Notes: generated by a model not told the origin, from the letters alone. DNA of 64,000 nt from Caryophanales bacterium (GCA_029257405.1 JARIBO010000055.1:207491-271490), one strand, 5' to 3'; positions 39,027 to 49,792 are shown, counted from the first letter of the stretch. Translations and numbers: made by a program.

Positions 39027-40271
39027 TTAACGACTAATATCTGTACGATAAAAGAAGTCATCTGACTCATCGAACACTTTTAAGTAATCATATGCTTTAT
39101 CTGAAGCTTGTTTAAGGTCTTTTCCAGTTGCACCAACTAAAAGAACACGACCCCCGTTTGAAACAATTCCAGCGTCAGTTTTCTTTGTTCCTGCTTGAAC
39201 AACAAACGTATCTGTACCCGCTTCTTTAGTTGGTAAGAGTACACCTTTTTTGTAGTCACCCGGATAACCTTTAGATGCTACAACAACACCTACACACGCT
39301 TCATCTTTCCATTTTAACTGTGGATCTTTATTATCCATCACGTCAACGATTACTTGGAGTAAATCATTTTCTAAAAGTGGTAAGACAACTTGCGTTTCAG
39401 GATCTCCAAAACGTGTATTAAATTCAATTACTTTTGTTCCTGCTTCAGTTTGCATGAGTCCTGCATATAAAATACCCGTAAACGGTCTCTCGTCTTTCAT
39501 TAAACCATCTGCAGCTTTTTGTAATACTTCACGCGTTGTATAATCTAATATTTCTGGTGTAATATCTGGTACAGGAGCAAATGACCCCATGCCACCTGTG
39601 TTTGGCCCTTCATCGTTATCGTATGCACGTTTATGATCGCGTGCTGCAATCATTGGGAATACATTATTTTCATGAACAAACGCAATAAGTGAAAATTCAC
39701 GTCCATCTAAAAATTCTTCAATCACAATTTTTTGTCCTGCTTCAGCAAATGTCTTTTCAATCATCATCTCATTGATTGCTTCAAGAGCTTCGTCAACTGT
39801 TAAAGCAACAGTTACACCTTTACCTTCAGCAAGGCCGTCTGCTTTTATTACAATTGGTGCACCTTGTGATTCAATGTATGCTTTTGCTTTACTTGCGTCT
39901 GTAAAAGTTTCATAACGTGCTGTTGGAATTTCATGACGCATCATAAACTCTTTAGCAAAATCTTTACTTCCTTCTAAAATTGCTGCATTCTTACGTGGAG
40001 CAAAGATTTTTAAATTTTCTTTTTCAAATTGATCAGCAATTCCTGCATTTAATGGATTTTCTGGACCAACGATTGTTAGGTCAATTTCTGTATCTTTAGC
40101 AAATTTAATAAGCCCGTTAATATCCATTTCATCAATATCAACACAGCTTGCATGTTTTTCTATCCCACCATTACCTGGTGCAGCATAAATGTCACTTACT
40201 TGTTCGCTTTTTTCGAGATGCATAATAACACTATGTTCACGACCACCACGGCCAACAACTAATACTTTCAT
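39027..40271 (-). CDS. purD: Phosphoribosylamine-glycine ligase
   Basis: Second enzyme of purine synthesis; joins glycine to phosphoribosylamine with ATP. The 414-residue ATP-grasp protein shows VLVVGRGGREHSVIM, YAAPGNGGI, VGPENPLNAGI, KADGLAEGKGVTVA, the substrate block DHKRAYDNDEGPNTGGMGSFAP and IEFNTRFGDPETQVVL. All key residues seem intact. It is the last gene of the operon. Its substrate comes from PurF, whose glutaminase site is damaged here. Confidence 0.96.
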   Translation of the reverse strand: MKVLVVGRGGREHSVIMHLEKSEQVSDIYAAPGNGGIEKHASCVDIDEMDINGLIKFAKDTEIDLTIVGPENPLNAGIADQFEKENLKIFAPRKNAAILEGSKDFAKEFMMRHEIPTARYETFTDASKAKAYIESQGAPIVIKADGLAEGKGVTVALTVDEALEAINEMMIEKTFAEAGQKIVIEEFLDGREFSLIAFVHENNVFPMIAARDHKRAYDNDEGPNTGGMGSFAPVPDITPEILDYTTREVLQKAADGLMKDERPFTGILYAGLMQTEAGTKVIEFNTRFGDPETQVVLPLLENDLLQVIVDVMDNKDPQLKWKDEACVGVVVASKGYPGDYKKGVLLPTKEAGTDTFVVQAGTKKTDAGIVSNGGRVLLVGATGKDLKQASDKAYDYLKVFDESDDFFYRTDISR

Positions 40272-40289
40272 ATGTATCCATCCTTTACA

Positions 40290-41822
40290 TTAATGTTTAA
40301 AATGACGCATACCTGTAGTGACCATCGCAATTCCATGTTCATTACATTTATCGATTGAATCTTGATCACGTTTTGATCCACCCGGTTGAATAATTGCTTT
40401 TACACCAGCTGCAATTGCCGCTTCAACCGTATCTGGCATTGGGAAAAACGCGTCTGAAGCAAGAACGGATCCTTTTGCTTTATCTCCTGCTTGTTCAAGT
40501 GCAATCACTGCTGCACCAATACGATTCATTTGACCCGCGCCAATTCCAACTGTTTGTTTATTTTTCGCGAGGACAATCGCATTTGATTTCACATGTTTTA
40601 CAGCTTTCCAAGCAAATAATAAATCGTTTATTTCTGCTTCTGTCGGTGCTACTTCAGTAACAACTTTTAATTCATCTTTAGTAATTGTTCCTGAATCATT
40701 CGTTTGAACAAGTAAGCCACCTTTAACCGAAGTCATTTTTTCATAAACTTTGATATCTTCTTCCATTGGAATTGAAAGTAAACGAATGTTTTTCTTTTCT
40801 TGAAGCACGTCTAATGCTTCTATTGTAAAGCTTGGTGCAATAATGATCTCTAAGAATATTTCTTTCATTTGCTTAGCTGTATCAAGATCTACTTCACGGT
40901 TACATGCAATAATCCCTCCAAAAATTGAGATTGGATCTGATTCATAAGCACGCGTAAATGAAGTCGCTAAGTCGTCAGCTAAACCAATACCACACGGATT
41001 CATATGCTTGACCGCAACTGTTGCAGGTTGATCATATTCTAAAACAATTTCAAGTGCTGCGTTAGCATCTTGGATATTATTATATGATAACTCTTTACCA
41101 TGCAACTGGTTTGCTGTTGCTAAACTAATGCCAGAGTAATTTGGTATTTCATAAAATGTTGCTTGTTGATGAGGATTTTCACCATATCTTAGTGACTGAA
41201 CACGTTCAAATGTTCTTGAAAAAGTTGGCGTAAATAAGTCCCCTGTTTCTTCAGTAAAGTAATTTGCAATCATCCCATCGTAATGTGCAGTATGACGGAA
41301 TACTTCTGCTGCAAAGTTTTTGCGTACTTCTAAAGTTAATGCATCATTTTTAAGTAAGTCTAATGTACGCTCGTAGTTTGCTGGATCAACAATCACAACA
41401 ACATCTTGATAATTCTTTGCTGCAGCTCGAAGCATCGTTGGTCCACCAATATCGATGTTTTCTACTATTTCTTCATGCGAAACGTCATCTTTAGCTAATG
41501 TTTCTTTAAACGGATAAAGATTTACAACAACAAGATCGATTGGATCAATTTCATTAGCTGCTAAGTCTTTTAAATGACTCTCATCACTTTTTTTAGCAAG
41601 CAATCCACCATGAATATTAGGGTGTAATGTTTTTACGCGTCCTCCTAATATTTCTGGAAACTTAGTAATATCATCAACTGCAATTGCATTAACATTTGCT
41701 TCTTGGAGTTGTTTTAATGTGCCACCTGTTGATAATATTTCATAACCTAATTCATTTAATCCTTTAGCAAATTCAATAATACCTGTTTTATCTGAAACAC
41801 TAATCAATGCTCTTTTTGTCAT
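40290..41822 (-). CDS. purH: AICAR transformylase / IMP cyclohydrolase
   Basis: Carries out the last two steps to IMP. The 510-residue protein has the IMP cyclohydrolase domain (residues 1 to about 150: VSDKTGIIEFAKGL, STGGTLK, GGRVKTLHPNIHGGLL) and the AICAR transformylase domain, with the catalytic Lys-His in VAVKHMNPCGIG and RYGENPHQQATFYE. The final block is GGSKRDQDSIDKCNEHGIAMV. No abnormality seen; spacing to purN is 11 bp. Confidence 0.96.
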   Translation of the reverse strand: MTKRALISVSDKTGIIEFAKGLNELGYEILSTGGTLKQLQEANVNAIAVDDITKFPEILGGRVKTLHPNIHGGLLAKKSDESHLKDLAANEIDPIDLVVVNLYPFKETLAKDDVSHEEIVENIDIGGPTMLRAAAKNYQDVVVIVDPANYERTLDLLKNDALTLEVRKNFAAEVFRHTAHYDGMIANYFTEETGDLFTPTFSRTFERVQSLRYGENPHQQATFYEIPNYSGISLATANQLHGKELSYNNIQDANAALEIVLEYDQPATVAVKHMNPCGIGLADDLATSFTRAYESDPISIFGGIIACNREVDLDTAKQMKEIFLEIIIAPSFTIEALDVLQEKKNIRLLSIPMEEDIKVYEKMTSVKGGLLVQTNDSGTITKDELKVVTEVAPTEAEINDLLFAWKAVKHVKSNAIVLAKNKQTVGIGAGQMNRIGAAVIALEQAGDKAKGSVLASDAFFPMPDTVEAAIAAGVKAIIQPGGSKRDQDSIDKCNEHGIAMVTTGMRHFKH

Positions 41823-41833
41823 TAGTAAGCCCC

Positions 41834-42406
41834 TTACTCTTTTGTTAATTTATTTAATACACGTGGATAAATATTATGTTCAACTTGTTGAATCCTTCTT
41901 TGGAGTGATTCTTTTGTATCATGCGGGAATACTGTTACCGCTTCTTGTGCGATAATTTCACCTGTATCAATGCCTTCGTCTACATAATGAATCGTGACAC
42001 CTGACACTTTAACGCCTGCATCAAGTGCTTGACCAACTGCATCAATCCCTCTAAATGAAGGGAGTAATGAAGGGTGAATATTAATGATTTTCCCTTTATA
42101 TTCATCTAAAATTGTTTCACCTAACACACGCATATACCCTGCTAAAACAATCCACTCTACGCGTGCTCTTTTTAATTGCTCTAATAATTCTTGCTCATAT
42201 GCGCTTTTATCTTCATAGTCGCTCGGATCAAATACAATCGTTTGAATGCCAAATGAAGCAGCTTTACCAATCACATGTGCTTTTGGTTTATCACTCACAA
42301 GACGCACAACATCAAAGTTACGATCTGGTGAATTCATAATTGCATCAAAATTACTTCCTGTTCCTGAAGCAAATACTGCTACATTTGCGCGTTTTTCCAT
42401 ATTCAT
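41834..42406 (-). CDS. purN: Phosphoribosylglycinamide formyltransferase
   Basis: Formyl-THF dependent third step of purine synthesis. The 190-residue protein has [22 protein letters not shown], the catalytic [10 protein letters not shown] (Asn and His) and [14 protein letters not shown] (Asp). All catalytic residues present. Its start overlaps the purM stop as ATGA without a separate ribosome binding site, so it is translationally coupled; a second ATG two codons on is possible. Confidence 0.96.
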   Translation of the reverse strand: MNMEKRANVAVFASGTGSNFDAIMNSPDRNFDVVRLVSDKPKAHVIGKAASFGIQTIVFDPSDYEDKSAYEQELLEQLKRARVEWIVLAGYMRVLGETILDEYKGKIINIHPSLLPSFRGIDAVGQALDAGVKVSGVTIHYVDEGIDTGEIIAQEAVTVFPHDTKESLQRRIQQVEHNIYPRVLNKLTKE

Positions 42407-43419
42407 TTAAATTGAACCCCTTTTTGATCAATAATCGTTCCCATTTCAAATGCTGTTTCGCCTGACTCTTTTAAAATAGAAAGTGTTTGTGCTACGTCTT
42501 CTTGACTTACAACTAGTGCAATACCTACACCCATATTAAATACACCGTACATTTCTTCTTCTTTAATATTACCTTGCTTTTGAATAAAACTTAATATTTC
42601 TGGAACTTCCCATGTTGATTTATCGATTTCAACACCTAAATCTCCAGAAAGCATACGAGGGAAGTTTTCATAAAATCCACCGCCCGTTACGTGCGTGATG
42701 CCTTTAACTGTTAATTTATTTGTTACGTTTTTTATTGATTTTGCATAAATTCTAGTCGGTTCCATAACTGCTTCACTTAAAGTAGTTGATAAACCGTCAT
42801 ATGTTTTATTTAAATCCAAATCTTTTATGACTTGACGAACAAGTGAATAACCATTTGAGTGAATACCACTTGAAGCAAGCCCGATAATCGTGTCACCTTC
42901 TGCAATTGATTCACCTGTAATAAGTTTAGATTTTTCCACAATCCCTACTGCAAATCCTGCTAAATCATATTCTTCATTATTATACATACCAGGCATTTCT
43001 GCTGTTTCTCCGCCGATTAAAGACGCACCAGACTGGAGACATCCTTCTGAAACACCTTTTACAATTTGTTCAATAACTGCTGGATCATTTTTTCCACACC
43101 CAATATAATCTAAAAAGAATAGAGGCTCTGCTCCTTGAGCGATAATATCATTGACACACATCGCTACTAGGTCAATCCCAATTGTGTCATGCTTGTTTGT
43201 TTCAAAGGCAAGCATTAATTTTGTTCCTACACCGTCAGTACCCGACACTAAGACAGGTTCTTTATAATCCAATTTCGATAAATCAAAGAGTCCTGCAAAT
43301 GCACCTAAACCACCAATTACTTCAGGTCTTGTCGTTTTATCAACGTGTTTTTTCATTCTTTCTACTGCTTCATATCCCTTTTCAACATCAACGCCTGCTT
43401 TTTTATATACATTTGACAT
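42403..43419 (-). CDS. purM: FGAM cyclo-ligase (AIR synthetase)
   Basis: Closes the imidazole ring of FGAM, the PurL product. The 338-residue protein has the PurM fold: [72 protein letters not shown] and [11 protein letters not shown]. It is intact by eye. It lies 26 bp after purF. Conservation of this enzyme, which acts directly after PurL, suggests that FGAM is still made. Confidence 0.96.
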   Translation of the reverse strand: MSNVYKKAGVDVEKGYEAVERMKKHVDKTTRPEVIGGLGAFAGLFDLSKLDYKEPVLVSGTDGVGTKLMLAFETNKHDTIGIDLVAMCVNDIIAQGAEPLFFLDYIGCGKNDPAVIEQIVKGVSEGCLQSGASLIGGETAEMPGMYNNEEYDLAGFAVGIVEKSKLITGESIAEGDTIIGLASSGIHSNGYSLVRQVIKDLDLNKTYDGLSTTLSEAVMEPTRIYAKSIKNVTNKLTVKGITHVTGGGFYENFPRMLSGDLGVEIDKSTWEVPEILSFIQKQGNIKEEEMYGVFNMGVGIALVVSQEDVAQTLSILKESGETAFEMGTIIDQKGVQFK

Positions 43420-43445
43420 TTTTTTCGCCCCTAATTCTTGATTGA

Positions 43446-44819
43446 TTAATATTTTCTAAAGAAGTCTTTCTTTTCACCTTTTTCAAGCACAGGATAATCT
43501 CCTGTAAAACACGCTTTACAAAGGCCTTGATTTAATGTTTTTTCTCTAATAATTGATTTGTCCATTCCTTCTGGAGAAAGAAATGCTAAACTGTCAGCAC
43601 CAATTAACTCACGCATTGCTTCTGTATCATAATTTGCGGCAATCAGTTCTTCTCGTGAAGACATATCAATTCCGTAGTAACAAGGATGTTCAATGCGAGC
43701 TGAAGATATTCTTACGTGTACCTCTTTTGCCCCTGCTTCTTTTAATAAACGAACAATTCGTTTACATGTAGTGCCTCTAACAATCGAATCATCAATCATC
43801 ACTATTTTCTTACCTTCAATGATACCACGGACAGGAGATAGTTTCATTTTCACACCTTGATCGCGTAATTCTTGTGAAGGTTGAATAAATGTCCGGTCCA
43901 CATATCTATTTTTTATAATACCCATTTCATAAGGGATACCACACATTTCTGCGTAACCAATTGCAGCAGAAATACTTGAGTCAGGAACACCTGTTACAAT
44001 ATCCGCGTCCACAATCGGTGCTTCTCTTGCTAACTCAATCCCCATTCTTTTTCTTGATGCATGAACATTTTCATGGTTTAAATCACTATCTGGTCGCGAT
44101 AAATACACATACTCCATCGCACATAAACTTCTTGGTTCTCTTAATGAAAAACGTGTTGATTTAATCCCTTCATCACTTATCGTAAGTAACTCACCTGGAA
44201 GAACTTCACGCTCATAAGTTGCCCCAACAATACTAAAAGCACATGTTTCTGAAGCAACAACGTAAGCATCACCAATCCGTCCGAGTGATAACGGACGAAT
44301 GCCACGTGGATCAAGTGCGACATACATTTTATCTTCAGTCATAACAATGTAAGCATAAGCACCAATTAAACGTTCAAGACCTGAAAGAATTGCTTCTTCT
44401 GTTGTTTTTTCGCCATTTTTTTTCATTAAGTGAGCAAGAATTTCAGTATCTGATGTTGTTTGTAAAATACTACCTGACTCTTCTAATTCTTTTCTTAACG
44501 TTTTAGCATTCACAAGCTCACCACTATGGGCAATTGCCGTACTACCTTCTAAGGTTCTAAAAACAAATGGTTGTACGTTATCAAAAGTACCATCATCTTG
44601 AGTTGCATTACGTACATGACCAACCGCCCCTCGGCCTGGATATTTAGAAAAATCAAAACGTTTGAAAACATCATTAACAAGACCGGTATCTTTATGAAGT
44701 TGTAATTTTTCACCGTTTGTAACGACTACTCCTGCACCGTCTTGGCCACGATGTTGCATTGCGTGTAATCCATAATAAGTTATTTCAGCTGCTTTGTCGT
44801 GCCCCCATACTCCAAACAT
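43446..44819 (-). CDS. purF: Amidophosphoribosyltransferase lacking the catalytic N-terminal Cys
   Basis: First committed step of purine synthesis. The 457-residue protein has an intact phosphoribosyltransferase half ([13 protein letters not shown] for PRPP, plus iron-sulphur cysteines in [16 protein letters not shown] and GLCKACFTG). The glutaminase half is altered. The family begins, after propeptide removal, with C-G-V-F-G. Here the only usable start is ATG 44819, giving M-F-G-V-W-G-H. An in-frame TAG at 44840-44838 forbids extension to a Cys. HNG is HSG (Ser at residue 99, 44523-44525) and HVRY is HVRN (Asn 71). Arg 70 and SDTE remain. The best SD is 13 bp from the ATG. Loss of glutaminase activity, with ammonia use retained, is the inference. 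Confidence 0.9.
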   Translation of the reverse strand: MFGVWGHDKAAEITYYGLHAMQHRGQDGAGVVVTNGEKLQLHKDTGLVNDVFKRFDFSKYPGRGAVGHVRNATQDDGTFDNVQPFVFRTLEGSTAIAHSGELVNAKTLRKELEESGSILQTTSDTEILAHLMKKNGEKTTEEAILSGLERLIGAYAYIVMTEDKMYVALDPRGIRPLSLGRIGDAYVVASETCAFSIVGATYEREVLPGELLTISDEGIKSTRFSLREPRSLCAMEYVYLSRPDSDLNHENVHASRKRMGIELAREAPIVDADIVTGVPDSSISAAIGYAEMCGIPYEMGIIKNRYVDRTFIQPSQELRDQGVKMKLSPVRGIIEGKKIVMIDDSIVRGTTCKRIVRLLKEAGAKEVHVRISSARIEHPCYYGIDMSSREELIAANYDTEAMRELIGADSLAFLSPEGMDKSIIREKTLNQGLCKACFTGDYPVLEKGEKKDFFRKY

Positions 44820-44837
44820 GGTGTTTTCAAGTCTCCT

Positions 44838-47048
44838 CTAGTTATTTATTTTTAGACGTTTTGAAATACTTTTTCCCCATAATTGTCTAAGTGTACTTAC
44901 TTCTTCATTGATAATTGACTCTTCATTTACATTCATTTGAAGTACTGAGTTTTCTGTTACTTGACCAATCACATGTGCATCTGTTAATAAGGCTTCAAAC
45001 TTTCCTTTGTTTTCTTTATTTACTGTGACAACAAAACGAGATTGTGTTTCACTAAATAACTGTTCAGTTACGTCACCTGTTAGATTAACCTCTGCACCAA
45101 GCCCGTCTGCTCTTATAACTGACTCTGCTAGACAAACTGCTAAACCACCTTCTGAAATATCTTCAGCTGATTCAACTAAACCTGCTTGAATTGCTTTTAA
45201 CAAGTTATCTTGACGTGACTTTTCAATCGCTAAATCAAGTTTAGGTGCTTTTCCTGTATATTCATTTTCTACTATTTTTTGAAGTTCACTTCCACCAAAT
45301 GTTGCGTCAGTCTTACCTATCATATAAATGAAGTCACCTGAATTTTGGAAACTGTTTGGTGTAATATCTTTTAATGATGCAAATAGACCTACCATACCAA
45401 TAATTGGCGTTGGGAATATCGCTTTTCCTTCTGACTGGTTATACATCGAGACGTTCCCACTAATAACTGGCACATCAAGTACTTTACACGCAGAACTGAT
45501 GCCGTCAATACTTTTTTCCATTTGCCAGAATATCTCTTTATTTGTTGGGTTTCCGTAATTTAAACCGTCTGTAATTGCAAGTGGCTTGGCACCTGAAACA
45601 ACGATATTTCGAGCAGCTTCTGCGACGGCGATTTGTCCGCCTACTTCAGGGTCGAGGTAAATATACCTTGAATTGCTATCTGCAGTAATTGCAATTGCTT
45701 TATCTTGATCATTAATTTGTACTACTGCTGCACCTGAACCTGGTCCTTTTAATGTCTTATTATCTAAGTTAGATTCAAATTGATTATAAACCCATTCTTT
45801 ACTTGCGATTGTTTCTCTAATTAGTAAGGTTTTAAGCATCTCAGGATAATCATCAACTTCAGGTGTTGAACTTTCCATTGCTTGGAATTCTTGATAATAT
45901 TTTGCTTCTTTAGAATCTAAATAATAAACAGGCGCATCTGAATCAAGCGCGTCAACTGGAATATCAGCCCAGATTTTATCTTCATGTTTAATTTTAAATA
46001 CTTTTTCTTCAATTACTTCACCGACAATAGCCGCTTCAACATCGTGTGCATTAAATAAGTCGATAAATTCTTGTTCTTTTCCTTTTTTAACAACAAGTAA
46101 CATTCTTTCTTGTGTTTCTGATAACATCATTTCATAAGCTGACATATCATTACCTACTTGAGGTACTCTGTCTAAGTCAAGTAGCATCCCTGTTCCAGCA
46201 GCACTTGCCATCTCACTACCTGAAGATGTTAAGCCTGCCGCTCCCATATCTTGCATCCCGATTAAATTTTTTGAATTAATTGCTTCTAAACAAGCTTCGA
46301 TTAAACGTTTTTCTAAATGTGGATTTCCTGCAGCTGGTTTTGCGTCTTCTGAAATTGAATCATCTGAAGAATGCGTCGCTCCATGAATTCCATCACGACC
46401 TGTTTTTGCTCCTGCGTAAATAACTGAGTTACCAATCCCTGCAGCAATTCCTTTTTGAATATCTTTATGGTCGATTAAACCTACGACCATCGCATTAACA
46501 AGCGGACTGTCTGAGTAACAATCATCAAACTGGATTTCACCACCAACTGTTGGTACCCCTACATTATTCCCGTAATGTGCAATCCCGCGAACAACCTCTT
46601 TAAATAAATAATTTGTTCGTTCCGTACCTAAAGGCCCAAAACGAAGTGAATTTAGTGCCGCAATTGGACGTGCACCCATTGAAAACACGTCACGTAAAAT
46701 ACCACCTACACCTGTTGCAGCTCCTTCAAACGGATTAATTCTTGACGGACTATTATGACTTTCCATTTTAAATACAACTGCTTGCTCATCGCCAATATCA
46801 ACAACACCAGCACCTTCACCAGGTCCAACTAGTACTTGGGGACCTTTTGTTGGAAATTTGCTTAACAATGGTTTAGATGTCTTATAACTACAATGCTCTG
46901 ACCACATAACAGAGAAAATGCCTGTTTCTGTATAATTCGGTAAACGCCCCATAATTTCTTTTGCACGAGCGTATTCTTCTTCAGACAATCCCATTTCTAA
47001 ATATACTTTTTTTGCTTCAACTTCTTCAGGTAACATATTATGTGCCAT
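44838..47048 (-). CDS. purL: FGAM synthase subunit PurL, divergent at substrate motifs
   Basis: Small-type PurL, the ATP-dependent synthetase that needs PurS and PurQ in other Bacillota. The 736-residue protein matches B. subtilis PurL along its whole length ([68 protein letters not shown]). Several motifs differ: ESHNHPS reads ESHNSPS (Ser 100; 46749-46751 region), the FAS after HGAT is HSS, QVGDP is AAGNP (residues 239-243), and PGSDA is PGSGA. In the T. maritima enzyme the first His of ESHNH is the general base, which is kept here. It follows purK by 24 bp. No purC, purS or purQ lies between. Confidence 0.92.
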   Translation of the reverse strand: MAHNMLPEEVEAKKVYLEMGLSEEEYARAKEIMGRLPNYTETGIFSVMWSEHCSYKTSKPLLSKFPTKGPQVLVGPGEGAGVVDIGDEQAVVFKMESHNSPSRINPFEGAATGVGGILRDVFSMGARPIAALNSLRFGPLGTERTNYLFKEVVRGIAHYGNNVGVPTVGGEIQFDDCYSDSPLVNAMVVGLIDHKDIQKGIAAGIGNSVIYAGAKTGRDGIHGATHSSDDSISEDAKPAAGNPHLEKRLIEACLEAINSKNLIGMQDMGAAGLTSSGSEMASAAGTGMLLDLDRVPQVGNDMSAYEMMLSETQERMLLVVKKGKEQEFIDLFNAHDVEAAIVGEVIEEKVFKIKHEDKIWADIPVDALDSDAPVYYLDSKEAKYYQEFQAMESSTPEVDDYPEMLKTLLIRETIASKEWVYNQFESNLDNKTLKGPGSGAAVVQINDQDKAIAITADSNSRYIYLDPEVGGQIAVAEAARNIVVSGAKPLAITDGLNYGNPTNKEIFWQMEKSIDGISSACKVLDVPVISGNVSMYNQSEGKAIFPTPIIGMVGLFASLKDITPNSFQNSGDFIYMIGKTDATFGGSELQKIVENEYTGKAPKLDLAIEKSRQDNLLKAIQAGLVESAEDISEGGLAVCLAESVIRADGLGAEVNLTGDVTEQLFSETQSRFVVTVNKENKGKFEALLTDAHVIGQVTENSVLQMNVNEESIINEEVSTLRQLWGKSISKRLKINN

Positions 47049-47072
47049 CAGACATTCTCCTTTAAATTTCGT

Positions 47073-48194
47073 TTATTTTTTATATTCATTTTTCATTTCT
47101 GCGAGTTGTGTATAATCATCTGCGATAAACGTGACGTGACCCATTTTACGTTTTTCTTTTACTTCAGCTTTACCATATAGATGAACGAACGCATCTGGTT
47201 GATTTTCTAAAGCACGTAAAGCAAATGGCATATCTTCGCCTAAGACATTCAGCATTTTTGCTTTTTTATGTAAAGTAACTTCTGTTAATGGCAACCCACA
47301 AATTGCGCGAATGTGCTGTTTAAATTGTGAAATATTACATGCTTCAATTGTATAATGTCCTGAGTTATGTGGACGTGGTGCCATTTCATTAATAAATATC
47401 CCATCTTTTACAACAAATAGTTCCAAAGTAAACGTTCCGACAATCAGCATCGAATCAGCAATTGTACGTGCTGCAACAACTGCTTTATTGTAGACCGATT
47501 CACTTATTTCTGCTGGAGCAGTTGTTTCTGATAAAATATGGTCTTTGTGATCATTTTCAGCAATTGGGAACATTTTAAAGTTACCATCTGCTGTGCAGCT
47601 AAAGACAACTGATACTTCTTTATCAAACGGAATCCACTGTTCGATGATATATGTCTCAAGTGGATCCATAAATGCTAAAGCTTCTTCAAAATCTGCTTTT
47701 GTTTCAATTTTAAATTGACCTTTACCGTCATACCCGCCTCGGCAAGTTTTAATAACCGACGGAAGTGGTGCGTCTTTTAAAACAGCTTCACATTCTTCTT
47801 TTGTTTTAACAATCGCAAACGGTGCAACCGGTAAACCTAAATCACTTAAAACGGTTTTTTCCATCTCACGGTTTTGTGTTACTTCTAAAGGATAAGCACC
47901 TTGAGGAAGCTTACCTTTACTTTCAATATATTGTGCCGCTTCTAAATCTACATTTTCAAACTCATAAGTCACCACATCACTTTCTGCGGTTAATTCTTTG
48001 ATTGCTTCTATATCATCATAGTTACTTATAATATGTTTATCTGCTACTTGAGCAGTTGGGCAATTTGGAGTCGGATCTAAAACGGCGACCCGGTAACCCA
48101 TATATTTTGCTTCAATCGCCATCATTCTTCCGAGTTGTCCTCCGCCAATAATTCCAATTGTTTTGGGTGGTAAAATCACTTTATTTTTTGGCAA
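47073..48194 (-). CDS. purK: N5-carboxyaminoimidazole ribonucleotide synthase
   Basis: ATP-grasp enzyme that carboxylates AIR to N5-CAIR. The 373-residue protein has [28 protein letters not shown], the ATP-binding [28 protein letters not shown] and [20 protein letters not shown]. It overlaps the end of purE by 14 bp. In Staphylococcus and Bacillus purC follows (after purB in Bacillus); here purL follows directly. Confidence 0.96.
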   Translation of the reverse strand: MPKNKVILPPKTIGIIGGGQLGRMMAIEAKYMGYRVAVLDPTPNCPTAQVADKHIISNYDDIEAIKELTAESDVVTYEFENVDLEAAQYIESKGKLPQGAYPLEVTQNREMEKTVLSDLGLPVAPFAIVKTKEECEAVLKDAPLPSVIKTCRGGYDGKGQFKIETKADFEEALAFMDPLETYIIEQWIPFDKEVSVVFSCTADGNFKMFPIAENDHKDHILSETTAPAEISESVYNKAVVAARTIADSMLIVGTFTLELFVVKDGIFINEMAPRPHNSGHYTIEACNISQFKQHIRAICGLPLTEVTLHKKAKMLNVLGEDMPFALRALENQPDAFVHLYGKAEVKEKRKMGHVTFIADDYTQLAEMKNEYKK

Positions 48195-48672
48195 GTTGAT
48201 TCCTCATTTCTACTACATTTTCTTTCATTGTTTTTTGGTAGTCATTTAATGACTGTTCTATTTTTTCATCTGTCACACCTAATATTTGTGCTGCAAATAA
48301 TCCAGCATTTGTTGCACCAGCATTACCTATTGCCATTGTTGCTGTAGGTACACCACCAGGCATTTGGACAATTGATAATAATGAATCAATCCCACTAAGC
48401 GCATTAGACTTTATGGGCACACCAATAACAGGTAAAGTCGTCTTTGAAGCGACCATACCTGGTAAATGAGCAGCTCCACCCGCTCCTGCTATAATAACCT
48501 TGATTCCACGTTCACGTGCAGTCTCTGCATATAAAAACATGTCTTCAGGCGTCCTGTGCGCTGAAATAACTTCTTTTTCATAAGCAATTTCTAATTTATC
48601 TAAAACTTGAATTGTATGTTCCATCGTTTCCCAATCTGAAATACTACCCATAATAATTCCGACCTTTGGCAT
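48181..48672 (-). CDS. purE: N5-CAIR mutase
   Basis: Class I PurE, which rearranges N5-CAIR to CAIR. The 163-residue protein has [25 protein letters not shown] with the catalytic His, and [16 protein letters not shown] and [17 protein letters not shown], all typical. It is the first gene of the operon, preceded by a terminator hairpin and guanine riboswitch. CAIR is the substrate of PurC, which is missing from the operon. Confidence 0.96.
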   Translation of the reverse strand: MPKVGIIMGSISDWETMEHTIQVLDKLEIAYEKEVISAHRTPEDMFLYAETARERGIKVIIAGAGGAAHLPGMVASKTTLPVIGVPIKSNALSGIDSLLSIVQMPGGVPTATMAIGNAGATNAGLFAAQILGVTDEKIEQSLNDYQKTMKENVVEMRNQLAKK

Positions 48673-48707
48673 TTTAAAACTCCTCTAATTTTATCTTAAA
48701 ATTAAAA

Positions 48708-48755
48708 AAATCTATTCTTTTACATATAATAATATATGAAAATATGAATAGATTT
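48708..48755 (-). terminator. Riboswitch-controlled terminator before purE
   Basis: On the minus strand AAATCTATTC pairs with GAATAGATTT, with a loop of about 28 bases that can itself pair, followed by a run of T. It lies between the purine aptamer and purE, as in other transcription-attenuated purine operons. Confidence 0.82.
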
Positions 48756-48819
48756 AATAGTCTTTACTAATTATTTTAAAAATAAATAGTAGATATTAAA
48801 TGATCTGTATTCAAATTTT

Positions 48820-48881
48820 CCATAGTCTGATATTTACGGTATCAGGTAGATACTTAAAGCCTTATTCTTATAATTATATGG
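48820..48881 (-). promoter_or_regulatory. Guanine riboswitch of the pur operon
   Basis: The minus strand reads CCATATAAT, AAGGC, GTATCTACC, ACCGTAAAT and GACTATGG in the spacing of the purine aptamer. P1 is CCATA with TATGG, extended by flanking TTT/AAA. The C in the final GACTATGG is the base that selects guanine over adenine. It should terminate pur transcription when guanine or hypoxanthine is abundant. Confidence 0.94.
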
Positions 48882-48954
48882 AAATTAATTTTGGTAAGCT
48901 AACTTAATTTCATAAAACAACAAATAGTCATTATGAAATGTATCAACCTTATTA

Positions 48955-48984
48955 ATTATAACAAACATTGTTTTTAACAGTCAA
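48955..48984 (-). promoter_or_regulatory. Promoter of the pur operon
   Basis: TTGACT and TATAAT on the minus strand are 18 bp apart, with a TGn extension before the -10. They lie about 75 bp upstream of the riboswitch P1 stem. Confidence 0.75.
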
Positions 48985-49009
48985 TTGAAAAGCGAACCTT
49001 TTCTTGCTT

Positions 49010-49624
49010 TTATAATTCATTGTTCGTGTTTTGGTCTTTTTCTAACTCTTTTTCTTTATTTTCAATGATTTCTTGTTCTTTTAACTCTTTATTTAAGTTT
49101 CTTCTGCGAACTTGACGCACCCAGAAACCACCTTGAATTTGTTTTGGTTCGTATGAAATGATAAAGGCACGTGGATCAATTTCATTAATCGCTTCGTATA
49201 ATTTCATTTCACTCTTTCGTGGTGTCAGGACTTGCATCGACAAACGACTGCCATCCATTCCACTTGCTTCCCAACTTGTTACCCCATACCCTTGATCGCG
49301 TAATCGTTTAGAAAAATCTAACTCTGGATTTGATGAAATTACATTCACTGTAATATATCCAAGTGCTAAACGTTCTTCAATTAAAGATCCAACAATAATT
49401 CCTGTCGCAAAACCAGCAGCATATGCGATGACGTTTTGTATACCATCTAAATTATCTAAGACGAGGCTTAGTCCGATAATATACATAATTGTTTCAAATA
49501 TACTAACAAGAGCTGCTAAATATCGTCTGCTTTTTAATGTTAAAATCATTCTTATTGTAAGTAACGACACATACACAATATTTACGACTAAAATTATTGC
49601 AACGATTACTAGTGCATTATACAA
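49010..49624 (-). CDS. yebE: YebE (UPF0316/DUF2179) membrane protein
   Basis: A 204-residue protein with three N-terminal membrane segments (residues about 5-100, including [22 protein letters not shown]) and a cytoplasmic DUF2179 domain ([33 protein letters not shown]). It ends in a charged tail. The function is not known; the DUF2179 fold is a ligand-binding ferredoxin-like domain. TTG 49624 has AAGGAG nine bases upstream. In B. subtilis yebE also lies just before purE, supporting orthology. Confidence 0.88.
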   Translation of the reverse strand: MYNALVIVAIILVVNIVYVSLLTIRMILTLKSRRYLAALVSIFETIMYIIGLSLVLDNLDGIQNVIAYAAGFATGIIVGSLIEERLALGYITVNVISSNPELDFSKRLRDQGYGVTSWEASGMDGSRLSMQVLTPRKSEMKLYEAINEIDPRAFIISYEPKQIQGGFWVRQVRRRNLNKELKEQEIIENKEKELEKDQNTNNEL

Positions 49625-49792
49625 TGACGCTCACTCCTTAACTAACTATAAAACATGACATCTGAATTTCCATTCTTAGCTCAGCTTTCTTACATATGAT
49701 ATAGTAAAATAACTTACAGTTTCATATTACTTGAAATGCGCACTTTTTTATAGTATTTAACTGTACTTATTTAATTCTTTCTGAGGTGAGTT

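Noticed and set aside
44816..44830. PurF start at TTG 44830 giving M-K-T-P-C
   Set aside because: This frame runs into a stop after about 16 codons and does not join the PurF frame without extra bases. It is kept only as evidence of an ancestral start, not called as the gene start.
47049..47072. Hidden or very short purS between purK and purL
   Set aside because: Only 24 bp are available and they hold just the purL ribosome binding site.
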